Shown: positions 1 to 7,595 of the stretch, one piece after another | Layout: each line of letters opens with the position of its first letter | How positions within the stretch are numbered: the stretch's first letter is position 1 | NCBI GenBank assembly: GCA_905235355.1 | Contig: CAJOLM010000006.1 | Coordinates: 1-18,154 of the forward strand | Direction: 5' to 3' | DNA: 18,154 bases | Source of the DNA: an uncultured Elusimicrobiales bacterium | GTDB taxonomy: Bacteria; Elusimicrobiota; Elusimicrobia; Elusimicrobiales; Elusimicrobiaceae | Notes under the pieces: generated by a model | What the model was told of the DNA's origin: nothing | What the model saw: only the letters and a program-made list of their open reading frames with translations | Databases searched by the model: none | Made by a program: the position numbers and the translations under genes

Positions 1-2
1 GA

Positions 3-62
3 CGATACATCGAGATGCAAGGAAAAGAAGATATAGGCCGAACAATGAAATTGTTCGAATAG
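3..62 (+). CDS. Possible C-terminal end of a gene entering from the left edge
   Basis: One plus-strand frame is open from the first bases to a TAG at 60-62 and reads RYIEMQGKEDIGRTMKLFE. The mixed charged/hydrophobic composition is protein-like, and the stop is followed 8 bases later by a GC-rich hairpin, as expected at a gene end. Only about 19 residues are visible, so no family can be named. A second frame is also open further (to a TAG at 140-142), so the choice of frame is a judgement. The stretch could equally be non-coding. Confidence 0.3.
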   Translation, partial: RYIEMQGKEDIGRTMKLFE

Positions 63-69
63 AAAGAAG

Positions 70-129
70 CCCCGAGCGGAAGCTCGGGGAGTTTCACGTG
101 CTTGAAAACCCCGCGCTGGGCGTGGGGTT
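70..129. terminator. Two adjacent GC-rich hairpins, possible bidirectional terminator
   Basis: CCCCGAGC (70-77) pairs perfectly with GCTCGGGG (82-89) around a GGAA tetraloop. A second stem at 107-115/121-129 pairs AACCCCGCG with its complement with one G-T pair. The plus side lacks a U-run. Read on the minus strand, the first hairpin is followed by a T-rich CTTCTTTCTATT, so it would work better for leftward transcription. It may simply end the gene whose last codons are at 3-62. Confidence 0.45.
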
Positions 130-168
130 CAGGATAGACTAGGCGATGAGGCGGCAGTTAGATTTATT

Positions 169-408
169 TTGACATATAAAAATAAGTGTCATTCTCAAGG
201 TTGTAGTTGAGAATCTTCCGCTGATTGTTGTGTATTAAATAAAGGAAAACCTTATTTATAAACAACCAAATAAGCGGAAGATCCCCGAACCCTGCGGGCC
301 GCCAGCCCCTCGGGGATGACGACATTTGTTAATGATGTCGCCCTGAAAGGTCTTTGTTCAGAGCCTCACCACAAACAACGATGTCCTGAGCAGAAACACC
401 TCAGGACG
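169..408. repeat. Cluster of short palindromes resembling dispersed REP-like repeat debris
   Basis: This gene-free stretch is packed with inverted repeats: ATTCTCAA/TTGAGAAT (191-198/207-214), ATCTTCCGCT/AGCGGAAGAT (213-222/273-282) enclosing a smaller AT-rich stem, ATCCCCGA/TCGGGGAT (281-288/310-317), CGACAT/ATGTCG (320-325/335-340) and GTCCTGAG/CTCAGGAC (383-390/400-407). The GTCATTCTC...GAGAATCTTCCGC part resembles the family of dispersed repeats reading roughly TCATTCTGAGC...GAAGAATCT that occur in intergenic DNA of several bacterial phyla (from memory). The open frames here follow the repeats and look non-coding. Confidence 0.5.
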
Positions 409-432
409 ACAGCTCTTAAAAAGCGGTTGAGG

Positions 433-466
433 TCCCCGATAAAAGCACTCGGGGATGGCTTTTTTT
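433..466 (+). terminator. Possible rightward intrinsic terminator in the repeat region
   Basis: TCCCCGA (433-439) pairs with TCGGGGA (449-455), followed after TGGC by a run of seven T (460-466). The stem uses the same CCCCGA/TCGGGG sequence as the palindrome at 281-317, so it may be another repeat copy rather than a true terminator. No plus-strand gene immediately upstream can be supported. Confidence 0.4.
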
Positions 467-517
467 CCCAAGACAGTTTCTTTCTAATCAGTTTATAGTG
501 GGTGAGCCGCGTATTTT

Positions 518-548
518 TTATTATAAAAAAGCCCGCCGGTTGGCGGGC
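518..548 (-). terminator. Intrinsic terminator after the PilZ gene
   Basis: GCCCGCC (531-537) and GGCGGGC (542-548) form a perfect 7-bp stem with a 4-base loop. On the minus strand the stem is followed by TTTTTTATAATAAA, a proper U-rich tail. It lies 21 bases past the pilZ stop and probably ends the whole leftward train. Confidence 0.85.
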
Positions 549-568
549 TGTAGGAAAAAGTACGGATT

Positions 569-1033
569 TTACGCGGTAAATAAATCCTCATCTTTTTGGA
601 TTTTATTACAAATGCGGCACGCTTTACACGTCGGTACGCACACTTCAGGCAAACGCAGCAAGATGCGCGTATCGCAGTCATTAAAATCATCTGCCATGGC
701 ACTAATCAGCGCGGCCTGCTCAGGCTTAATGCTGGTAAATTCAATACCAATGGTGTAAACATTTTCTTTTTGTTTTACCCAGGCCATATGTGCCTGAATT
801 TCCATTTTTTCCATGCCGGGCAGCTGCAAGGAAATAGAAAACGTATCAGCCAGTGGTGCACCTAAAAAGCTGATCATGCGCATACCGGAGGCAGAAAGGT
901 CGGCCAAAATGGCTACGAGCGCGGTATCCTTGCCGTCTTTGGTGCGGTAGGTTAAATTAATCGGTTCAATTAAATTGCTGATCACCGGCATACGGCGATG
1001 TTTGCGTTTTTCAGAAAAATTCTTTTTTGTCAT
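569..1033 (-). CDS. PilZ-domain protein with a C-terminal cysteine cluster
   Basis: A 154-residue cytoplasmic protein with no signal peptide or membrane segment. The cyclic-di-GMP binding signature of PilZ domains is present: an arginine box with R10 and R14 (EKRKHRR) and DLSASG at 45-50, matching (D/N)xSxxG, at normal spacing. PilZ proteins act as c-di-GMP receptors for motility, secretion or envelope functions; the partner here is unknown. Unusually, the domain is followed by a tail with cysteines at 120, 132, 136, 139 and 142 (C-x3-C-x2-C-x2-C), suggesting metal binding. The ATG follows the miaB stop by one base, with GAGGGA as SD inside the end of miaB, so it should be translated from the same mRNA. 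Confidence 0.85.
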   Translation of the reverse strand: MTKKNFSEKRKHRRMPVISNLIEPINLTYRTKDGKDTALVAILADLSASGMRMISFLGAPLADTFSISLQLPGMEKMEIQAHMAWVKQKENVYTIGIEFTSIKPEQAALISAMADDFNDCDTRILLRLPEVCVPTCKACRICNKIQKDEDLFTA

Positions 1034-1034
1034 A

Positions 1035-2261
1035 TTAATCCCTCGTAAATAATAAAGTCCCTTCTGCAGCAGTTACTTCACTGACGACCCGGGTGCCTAC
1101 CGGATAACTCCTGGTAGTTTGCACCCAAAAATTGTCCGACGTACGGCCTTTGTTTGCAGACTCCATTAACACTTCTACCGGGCTGCCAATCTGTTGCGTG
1201 TAGGCAGCCTCTGCCAACCCTTTCACTTTATTTAACAAAACATCTAGCCTTTGTTCAAGTGTTTTTTCAGGCAGCAAAGTCATTTGGGCGGCCGGAGTGC
1301 CCTGGCGGGGGGAGTATTTAAAGCAATATGCTGCGGAAAATCCCGCTTCTTCCACGAGGGAAAGCGTCTGTTGGAAATCGTTTTCCGTTTCCGTTGGAAA
1401 TCCGACAATTAAATCCGTGCTGATAGCAAAGCCGCGCGCTTTAAGAGCCGCAATTTTTTCCAGTAAAATTTCGCGCGTATAGCCGCGTTTCATTTCTTGC
1501 AACACCTTGGTAGAGCCGCTTTGGGCCGGCAGGTGAATATGGCGCGCAATTTTGGGATTATTCTCTACGGCGGCCAAAAAAGCAGGCGTGATAAAGGCCG
1601 GATGCGGGCTGACAAAGCGCACGCGCTGCACGCCAGGCTGGGCCGATACTTCGTTGAGTAAATCCGCAAAGGTTTTGCCTTTTTCATGCCAGGCATTTAC
1701 CGTTTGCCCAAGCAGCATAATTTCCGGGCAGCCTTTGGCTGCCTTTTGGGCGGCGCGTTGTACAATATCAGCAGAAGGCAGACAATGAATTGGTCCACGC
1801 ACCGACGGAACAATACAGTAAGTGCATTTAAAATCACAGCCGCGCATAATGGTCACATAACCGGTAATAGTTTGTGCGGTTACGGGTGCGCCGGGTTGCG
1901 CAGTAAACAGCCCACTGTCATCTAATAATTGGGCGAAGTGGTCAATGTCGCGCGCGCCGGAAACAAGGTCTAAAAAGGGAAATGTTTTTTTCAATTTTTC
2001 ACCTAAACGTTGCGCGGCACATCCGGCAAAAATAATTTTGCGCTGCGGATTTTCCCGCTTCCATTGGCGCAGCCGTCCTAAAAAAGACAGCGCTCTATGT
2101 TCGGCGTGATCACGCACTGTGCAGGTATTAATGAGGGCTAAATCGGCCTGGTCTAAATTATCCGTCAGCGTATAACCGCGCGCAAATAAATGCGCGGCCA
2201 TTTCTTCTGAATCGGCCAAGTTCATTTGGCAACCATAAGTTTGGACGAATAATTTTTTCAT
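1035..2261 (-). CDS. miaB: tRNA-2-methylthio-N6-isopentenyladenosine37 synthase (MiaB)
   Basis: A radical-SAM methylthiotransferase that converts i6A37 to ms2i6A37 in tRNAs reading codons starting with U. In the 408 residues, the N-terminal UPF0004 domain carries YGCQMN (C11), C47 and C81, the ligands of the auxiliary Fe-S cluster. The radical-SAM CxxxCxxC is C142/C146/C149 (MRGCDFKCTYC). MLLGQTVNAW and a C-terminal TRAM-like segment fit MiaB rather than MtaB or RimO. The usual stretch after the third cysteine (VPYTRGRE.SR in most MiaB) is changed here to VPSVRGPIHC. The start is set by the family N-terminus; no clear SD is visible, because a hairpin sits 8 bases upstream. It is followed directly by pilZ. 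Confidence 0.9.
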   Translation of the reverse strand: MKKLFVQTYGCQMNLADSEEMAAHLFARGYTLTDNLDQADLALINTCTVRDHAEHRALSFLGRLRQWKRENPQRKIIFAGCAAQRLGEKLKKTFPFLDLVSGARDIDHFAQLLDDSGLFTAQPGAPVTAQTITGYVTIMRGCDFKCTYCIVPSVRGPIHCLPSADIVQRAAQKAAKGCPEIMLLGQTVNAWHEKGKTFADLLNEVSAQPGVQRVRFVSPHPAFITPAFLAAVENNPKIARHIHLPAQSGSTKVLQEMKRGYTREILLEKIAALKARGFAISTDLIVGFPTETENDFQQTLSLVEEAGFSAAYCFKYSPRQGTPAAQMTLLPEKTLEQRLDVLLNKVKGLAEAAYTQQIGSPVEVLMESANKGRTSDNFWVQTTRSYPVGTRVVSEVTAAEGTLLFTRD

Positions 2262-2269
2262 AACATAAC

Positions 2270-2300
2270 AAAGGCGGCGTTTGACGCGCCGCCTTTTTAT
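2270..2300. terminator. Strong GC hairpin between pgi and miaB
   Basis: AAAGGCGGCG (2270-2279) pairs perfectly over 10 bp with CGCCGCCTTT (2287-2296), loop TTTGACG. On the plus strand it is followed by a T-run (CCTTTTTATT). On the minus strand, the direction of the genes, the tail is the weaker CTTTGTTATG. It lies 13 bases past the pgi stop and 8 bases before the miaB ATG, so it may be a partial terminator or RNA-processing site. Confidence 0.6.
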
Positions 2301-2309
2301 TGCATTTCT

Positions 2310-3974
2310 TTAGAACAATTCGGTCAATTTTTTTACAGCTTCCGCCACCGGCTGTTTTAGGTGCAGCTTAATGACGCGGCGGCCTTTGTTTTCCAAGGCT
2401 TGAAAATCACCCAAGGCTTGTGCATTACACAATTGTCCGAAAGTGTAGTGCTGGCCCGGAATAGTAATGTCTTTTTCCGGATCGGCAGACAAGATTAAAA
2501 ATACACCGTTGTTGCCGTCGCCTTTGTGCAACTGCCCGCTAGAGTGCAGATAGCGCGGACCATAGCCAAACAAGACGGCGCGTTTGGTGCGGCACAAAAT
2601 TGTATCGCGCAAGGTAGCCAGGGCTTTGTCTGTTTCTTCAGAGGGCCACAAGTACGGCAAAATAGCAATATAATCATGGCTCTCCAGTAGAGAATAGAAA
2701 TCCTGCGCCAACGTGTCCAATTTCACATCGTGAACCAAATCTTTAGAGACCAGTATCGGTGCGGTAACTTCTGCCGGGATATTACCCTTTTCCAGTTGCG
2801 CCAGTACATTTTTGGTCAAAGTTTTGGCTTCTTGTACATTGGGTTGGTCAAACGGATCAATGGCCAAAATTGCACCGGCAGCAGCGGTGGCAATTTCCCA
2901 CAAGAGGTACATAGCGCCTAATTCATACAAGTCTTCCATCTCTAATGTGAATAAGGCAAATCCGCGTTCAGACAAGTCTGTTGCAATAGTTTCCACGCGT
3001 TTGTTGTCGTCGGTATCGGCGGATAAATACACAAAATAGCGGTCTTCGCGGTAGTCAAAATTGCGGTGCAACATTTCACCGACCACCGGGACAATCCCCT
3101 TGCCTTCTTTGCCGGTGGATTCGGCCACCAATTGCTCGGCCCACAGACCAAAGGTAGCAATTTCCTTCGGAGCCAAAATGGTCAATTTGTCCTGATTGTG
3201 ATTAGCATAGCATGCACCCATGTATGCACCCAAAGACACGGCCATATTATTTTTCAACGGAGCATTAGGCCCAAAGGTTTCGGCCATTTCTTTGGCTTTG
3301 TTTAAAAGTTTGACTACGTCAATTCCCATAATGGCCGCGGGGACAATGCCGAAGAAAGACAAGGCGGAAAAGCGGCCACCAATGTCGGACGGATTGGTAA
3401 AAACGTGGCGGAATTTATGTTTTTTAGCCAACGTTTGCAGCCCGGTACCCTGGTCGGTAATGGCGATAAAATTGCGACCCGGATTTTTGATGCCGGCTTT
3501 TTTCACTTCTTCATAGAAATAAGCAAATTGGGAAGACGGCTCTACCGTCCCGCCGGATTTACTGGCAAAAATAAACAAGGTTTCTGCCGGGTTAATTTTG
3601 CCGCGCACGGCACCTACCCAATCCGGGTTGGTGGTGTCCAGCACAAACATTTCCGGATAGTCAGCCTGTTTGCCAAATAAAGAGCGGAATACTTCGGGTG
3701 CTAAGCTGCTGCCACCCATACCCATGACGACGAAATATTTATAATCATTTTTAGCTTCTTCGGCAAAAGTAAGCACTTCTTGAATATGTTCCAATGTCCA
3801 ATCATAAACTTTTTGCCAGCCTAAAAATTTGGGAATAAAGTCCATGTGTTCGGGATCTTGTTTCCATAAAGTGGGGTCCTTTTCCCAGAATTTTTTGTTG
3901 AAGTTTAGTTGTTCCAGTTTGATGTTTCCTTCGCGGATAATGCCTTCCGCCATGGGGTTGAGCGTCATTTTCAT
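2310..3974 (-). CDS. pgi: Glucose-6-phosphate isomerase
   Basis: Interconverts glucose-6-phosphate and fructose-6-phosphate in the cytoplasm. The 554 residues hold two SIS-type sugar-phosphate binding domains: GMGGSS at 85-90, SKSGGT at 138-143 and SDIGGRFSALS at 196-206 (close to the classic PGI signature). The catalytic-site block QLVAESTGKEGKG is at 281-293, FDQPNV at 375-380 and LHSSGQLHKG at 476-485. Blocks of this type resemble the PGI half of transaldolase-PGI fusion proteins, but no transaldolase domain is attached here. The ATG at 3974 has AAGGAAG as SD; a second in-frame ATG two codons later is possible. It lies 26 bases after rpiB and is followed by the hairpin at 2270-2300. Confidence 0.93.
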   Translation of the reverse strand: MKMTLNPMAEGIIREGNIKLEQLNFNKKFWEKDPTLWKQDPEHMDFIPKFLGWQKVYDWTLEHIQEVLTFAEEAKNDYKYFVVMGMGGSSLAPEVFRSLFGKQADYPEMFVLDTTNPDWVGAVRGKINPAETLFIFASKSGGTVEPSSQFAYFYEEVKKAGIKNPGRNFIAITDQGTGLQTLAKKHKFRHVFTNPSDIGGRFSALSFFGIVPAAIMGIDVVKLLNKAKEMAETFGPNAPLKNNMAVSLGAYMGACYANHNQDKLTILAPKEIATFGLWAEQLVAESTGKEGKGIVPVVGEMLHRNFDYREDRYFVYLSADTDDNKRVETIATDLSERGFALFTLEMEDLYELGAMYLLWEIATAAAGAILAIDPFDQPNVQEAKTLTKNVLAQLEKGNIPAEVTAPILVSKDLVHDVKLDTLAQDFYSLLESHDYIAILPYLWPSEETDKALATLRDTILCRTKRAVLFGYGPRYLHSSGQLHKGDGNNGVFLILSADPEKDITIPGQHYTFGQLCNAQALGDFQALENKGRRVIKLHLKQPVAEAVKKLTELF

Positions 3975-4000
3975 AAACGTATTACTTCCTTTTTGATAAT

Positions 4001-4447
4001 TTAGATTTTCTTTTCAAGCGCGAGGATTTTGTCCACGCGTTTTTTATAATTGCCGCTACTGAAATACTGCGCGGCCATAAATTCTTTGACAAGTACGGCA
4101 GCCAATTCTTTGCCAATGACCAGCGCCCCCAAACAGAGCGCGTTCATATTGTCGTGTTCTACCCCTTGGCGGGCAGAATAAGCATCGTGGCATACACAAG
4201 CATAAACACCGCGCACTTTATTGGCTGCAAGACACATACCAATACCGCTGCCGCAAATCAAAACGGCGCGCTGCGCTTGTCCGGCAGTTAATTTCTGGGC
4301 GGCGAGGGCAGCATGGTCCGGGAAATCCACCCGGTCTGTATTATGGGTGCCGCAATCTATTACCTCATGCCCTAATTCTTGCAAGGTATGCACGACTGTT
4401 TCTTTTAAAGCAAAGCCTGCATGATCACACGCAACTGCTACTTTCAT
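4001..4447 (-). CDS. rpiB: Ribose-5-phosphate isomerase B (RpiB/LacAB family)
   Basis: Interconverts ribose-5-phosphate and ribulose-5-phosphate in the pentose phosphate pathway. The 148 residues match the usual family length: the phosphate-binding start VAVACDHAGF (D8, H9), DCGTHNTDRVDFPDHA at 31-46, the active-site loop ICGSGIGM with catalytic-type C65, and ARQGVEHDNMNALCLG with H98. The frame is open 30 codons further upstream (to 4537), but that part runs into gmhA and is unlike any RpiB. The ATG at 4447 has an AGGAG SD 7 bases upstream and gives the normal N-terminus. It is 8 bases downstream of gmhA. RpiB relatives can use allose-6-phosphate or galactose-6-phosphate, so substrate preference is inferred. 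Confidence 0.92.
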   Translation of the reverse strand: MKVAVACDHAGFALKETVVHTLQELGHEVIDCGTHNTDRVDFPDHAALAAQKLTAGQAQRAVLICGSGIGMCLAANKVRGVYACVCHDAYSARQGVEHDNMNALCLGALVIGKELAAVLVKEFMAAQYFSSGNYKKRVDKILALEKKI

Positions 4448-4455
4448 ATATGCTC

Positions 4456-5013
4456 CTAAAAAGCTTGGTCCACCAAATCGCACACCATGTGCCCGATAAA
4501 AATATGACATTCCTGCACATGGGGGGTATTGTTGCATTTTACAACAAGGGGCAGCTCTGCCACATTTTTAATTGTGCCGCCGTCTTTGCCCAGGAAAGCT
4601 GCTGTATAGCAGCCGCGTTCTTTGGCAAGCTCTAGCGCCAGCTGCACGTTTTTGCTATTGCCGGAAGTGGAAATGCCAATGACCACGTCCCCTTTGCGCG
4701 CAAAGCCGTCAATTTGGCGGGAAAATACCACATCATAGCCGTAGTCATTACCGACAGCCGTTACGGTAGAGGTGTTAGTGTTTAAAGCTAAAGCAGGGAA
4801 AGAGCGGCGCTCTTTTTTAAACCGGCCTACAAATTCTGCTGCAATATGTTGTGCGTCGCCCGCGCTGCCGCCATTACCCATTAAAATGACTTGATTGCCG
4901 TTTTTAAAGGCTTCAATAATTTTATCAGCAAGCTGCTGAATTTGGGGTGCTAAATTATCCTTTACATACGTTACGGCTGTAATTAATTCTTGGGCTTGTT
5001 CCTCAATAAACAT
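4456..5013 (-). CDS. gmhA: Sedoheptulose-7-phosphate isomerase (phosphoheptose isomerase)
   Basis: Converts sedoheptulose-7-phosphate to D-glycero-D-manno-heptose-7-phosphate, the first step to ADP-heptose for the LPS inner core. The 185 residues form one SIS domain with GNGGSA at 46-51, DAQHIAAEFVGRF at 53-65, ALNTNTSTVTAVGND at 76-90, STSGNS at 115-120 and TPHVQECHIFIGHMVCDLVD at 163-182. H56, E60, Q167 and H175 are at the positions expected for the zinc/active site. The SD CGGAG lies 6 bases before the ATG. It sits 15 bases after batE, so heptose synthesis is joined to the Bat operon. The other heptose genes (hldE, gmhB) are not in the window. Confidence 0.93.
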   Translation of the reverse strand: MFIEEQAQELITAVTYVKDNLAPQIQQLADKIIEAFKNGNQVILMGNGGSAGDAQHIAAEFVGRFKKERRSFPALALNTNTSTVTAVGNDYGYDVVFSRQIDGFARKGDVVIGISTSGNSKNVQLALELAKERGCYTAAFLGKDGGTIKNVAELPLVVKCNNTPHVQECHIFIGHMVCDLVDQAF

Positions 5014-5028
5014 AACACACTCCGTTTG

Positions 5029-5748
5029 TTAAATTTGTTCCAAAGCATTGGCTGGCATCCAGCCCTTAATCCCTTGGGATTTTACGACTACTTCCCGCCA
5101 ATCATCACGCCTATCCTGCACGACGACCAGATGCCCTTGAGCCACATTGGCACTGGCGGGGAAATTATTTCCCGGTCCGCTGCGCAGCTCTGCCACTGGG
5201 GCCGCTACTACAGCCAAAGGTTGCCTGTCTAATTGGTTGCGCCATCCATACCAGGCTCCTACTATTAATAAAACAGCCCACAAGGTAATGATTAGCCAAG
5301 TTCCGCGGCGTTTAAGTAACCAATAGGCACTGGCTAAACATGTCAGCCACAGAATAGCATAAAAAGCGCCTCTTAATTCTGCTCCGGTCAGGCCAAAGAA
5401 CGCTTGATGCAACACTTCCGGCATACCGGACGGGACCAACCGTTCTCCGCTTTGTTGTAACACCAGGCTTAAGTTATGGCGGATATCTTTATCCCGGGGG
5501 GCTAAAGCAAACGCGCGGAAATAATTGGCGGTTGCCAGGCCCTTGCTTCCCATTTTAAAATAGCAGTTTCCTGTATTGTAGTAAAGATAAGGGTCTTTTG
5601 GGTAGTTTTGCAATAATTCTTCATACTCGCTTAAGGCGGTGGCAAAATGTCCTTGGCGGTACTGGGCCTCTGCTTCTTGCAAAGAGGCACCGTGCACGGC
5701 CAGCGGTCCCAAAATTGTCAGGCAAAGAAAGAGGAAAAGTTTTTTCAT
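5029..5748 (-). CDS. batE: BatE-like TPR and SH3-domain membrane protein
   Basis: The last Bat protein of the operon. The 239 residues show a signal peptide (1-20, ending AVHG/A), two to three TPR units at about 23-98, two membrane segments at about 127-146 and 150-168, and a C-terminal bacterial SH3-like domain at about 178-239 (AELRSGPGNNFPASANV, then WREVVV and GWMP). This order of TPR, membrane hairpin and SH3b is that of BatE proteins. The SH3b part would face the periplasm and may contact peptidoglycan. The ATG overlaps the batD stop (ATGA) and has a perfect AGGAGG SD, so translation is coupled. The family's exact function is unknown; its role in the Bat complex is inferred from the operon. 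Confidence 0.8.
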   Translation of the reverse strand: MKKLFLFLCLTILGPLAVHGASLQEAEAQYRQGHFATALSEYEELLQNYPKDPYLYYNTGNCYFKMGSKGLATANYFRAFALAPRDKDIRHNLSLVLQQSGERLVPSGMPEVLHQAFFGLTGAELRGAFYAILWLTCLASAYWLLKRRGTWLIITLWAVLLIVGAWYGWRNQLDRQPLAVVAAPVAELRSGPGNNFPASANVAQGHLVVVQDRRDDWREVVVKSQGIKGWMPANALEQI

Positions 5749-7592
5749 GCGCGGCCTCCTTGGCTGGCTTTGTCCATTTTAGTGATCAATTCTTGCGCTT
5801 GGCCGGCTAATTCTTGCGTATTTTGGCTGCGCAGTTGCGCCGGAGCAAAACGTGCGGCATCTAGTTTTTGCCATAGTTCTGAAAATTGCTGGACTAGTAG
5901 GGCCGGACAACCGTGAGCCTGCAGCGCAGCGGTGATGTCCCGCAGCGGCAAACTGGCGGTATGTACTTGGTATTGGATGAGTATATATTCAGCCAATGCA
6001 TCAGAAACCGCTTCTTCATTGGCGGCGTGTTTGAGCCTAGCTCGTATGCGGGCCAAGGCCTTTTTCTCAGCGACAGTTTGCTTATCGCGCAACGCCAAAA
6101 TGAAAGCAAATAGTAAGATGGCTAGTGCTACATAATTGACCCACGATAGTTCAGCCAATTGGGTAAGCCAATCAGTATTAGCGGGAGCCAAATCTGCTTT
6201 TACATAATGAATATCCTTCCCTAGCTGGGTAAATCCGCTTCCCAAATCAGCATGAGCACTAAAATCAAATCCGGTTTCTGTCTTAGAAGTAGGTGCAACA
6301 TGCAGAGTAAGCGGATTAGAACGTACAGTACGATATTCTTTGGCAGCGGGGTCATAATAAGACCAGGAAATCGCCGGGATAGTGTAATCACCGGAGGCGG
6401 TGGGTACCAGCACCGTTTTAAAAATTTTATAACTTTTTAATGTACCGTTTGCAGCGGCCGCGTTAGACGAGGAGACTGTATCGTAAGTCTTTAGACCAGG
6501 TACGTTGGGTAATACTAAATCCGAAGTGGATTTTAAATTCCCGGGCCCGGTAACTTTGACCGTTAAATTGACAGCTTCACCAGCCTCTACGTCCGTGCGA
6601 TCTATGTCGGCGGTAAGGGTATAGCCGCTGCCCACAGCGCCGTAGAAAGATTTGGGTTTGTTTTCTGACGGAACCGGGCGTATTGTGAGAGCAATTGGCT
6701 TAGATTTGGCTATCTCCGGCTCTTGACCTAGGGCGGCAAACATACGGTCAAAAATAGATAAGTCCAGCCGTCCGCCCGGTACATATTCAATAGAGGCCGG
6801 GCCGATTTCGGCTTTGCCTGCAGTAACGCCGGTAGCGGCATAGCGGATTTCAATATACGGATAATTTACATTCCCTATTTTTTGGTTGCCGTCTGTGCGC
6901 CCGATTTCTTCTAAAAATAAATTGGTAATGCCGGGGGCAGTATAAGGAGCGGAGCCGGAAAAAGGTTTATCATAATAAAACCGTACCGCCAGTGTAAAAG
7001 TTTGATTTGCATACGGAGCAGAATTGCTGACAGCGGCTACCATAAAATAGTCTTTGCCTACCTGTTGGGCGGCTAAATTATACAAGTTGCGCTCCAGTGT
7101 GGGCATATTGGCAGGAGCTTGGGGGACTTGGGCAGTTTGGGTATTGCGGGCAGCTGCCGGGGTAGTCGCCGTCTGTGAGGTGCTGCGTGTAGCAGACGCA
7201 GTATTGGTTTGCGCATTTTGTGTGCGGTAAACGGTTACCTGGATAGGTTCTGTCCGATATTCTTTATTGCCATAGTGTAACGTAATAGGCCCGATGGTAG
7301 CTGCTCCGGGAAAGCGTGGCATCATGACATACTCAAAAGTACTGGTAGCGTGCATATTATGAATTTGTTTAGACGCAGAGCGTGCATATACGTTAAATGC
7401 CGGCATACTGGGCAACTGGGGAACAAAATCCCCGGCGGCTCCGTCCACTGTTACGGTAAGGGTTAGTTCATCATCCAGGGTTAAAGCGGTTTTGTTGACA
7501 GACGCAGTCATGGTAATGCCGTTAGGATCTAGTGCGGCTTGTCCTGCTAAAGGTAAGGTTAGACATAAAAGCAAAAAGAGTAATTTGCGCAT
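5745..7592 (-). CDS. batD: BatD-like aerotolerance protein, periplasmic beta-rich with membrane anchor
   Basis: A 615-residue exported protein: signal peptide 1-20, beta-rich immunoglobulin-like repeats over about 25-122 and 165-435, a Thr/Ala/Gln-rich flexible linker at about 125-162, one membrane segment at about 485-501 (VNYVALAILLFAFILAL), and a Lys/Arg- and Gln-rich cytoplasmic tail to 615. This matches BatD (the 'oxygen tolerance' family), thought to assemble with the vWA proteins BatA and BatB. It starts 3 bases after the batC stop, with AAGGA further upstream as SD, and overlaps batE by four bases. The tail contains a helical, TPR-independent region (about 505-605) typical of the family. 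The molecular function of BatD is not known. Confidence 0.85.
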   Translation of the reverse strand: MRKLLFLLLCLTLPLAGQAALDPNGITMTASVNKTALTLDDELTLTVTVDGAAGDFVPQLPSMPAFNVYARSASKQIHNMHATSTFEYVMMPRFPGAATIGPITLHYGNKEYRTEPIQVTVYRTQNAQTNTASATRSTSQTATTPAAARNTQTAQVPQAPANMPTLERNLYNLAAQQVGKDYFMVAAVSNSAPYANQTFTLAVRFYYDKPFSGSAPYTAPGITNLFLEEIGRTDGNQKIGNVNYPYIEIRYAATGVTAGKAEIGPASIEYVPGGRLDLSIFDRMFAALGQEPEIAKSKPIALTIRPVPSENKPKSFYGAVGSGYTLTADIDRTDVEAGEAVNLTVKVTGPGNLKSTSDLVLPNVPGLKTYDTVSSSNAAAANGTLKSYKIFKTVLVPTASGDYTIPAISWSYYDPAAKEYRTVRSNPLTLHVAPTSKTETGFDFSAHADLGSGFTQLGKDIHYVKADLAPANTDWLTQLAELSWVNYVALAILLFAFILALRDKQTVAEKKALARIRARLKHAANEEAVSDALAEYILIQYQVHTASLPLRDITAALQAHGCPALLVQQFSELWQKLDAARFAPAQLRSQNTQELAGQAQELITKMDKASQGGRA

Positions 7593-7595
7593 AGG

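Noticed and set aside
316..498. Plus-strand open frame of 60 codons in the left intergenic region
   Set aside because: It runs through the palindromes and the terminator-like stem, has no SD and its composition follows the repeats.
4448..4537. 30-codon upstream extension of rpiB
   Set aside because: It overlaps gmhA, and the ATG at 4447 has an AGGAG SD and the normal family N-terminus.
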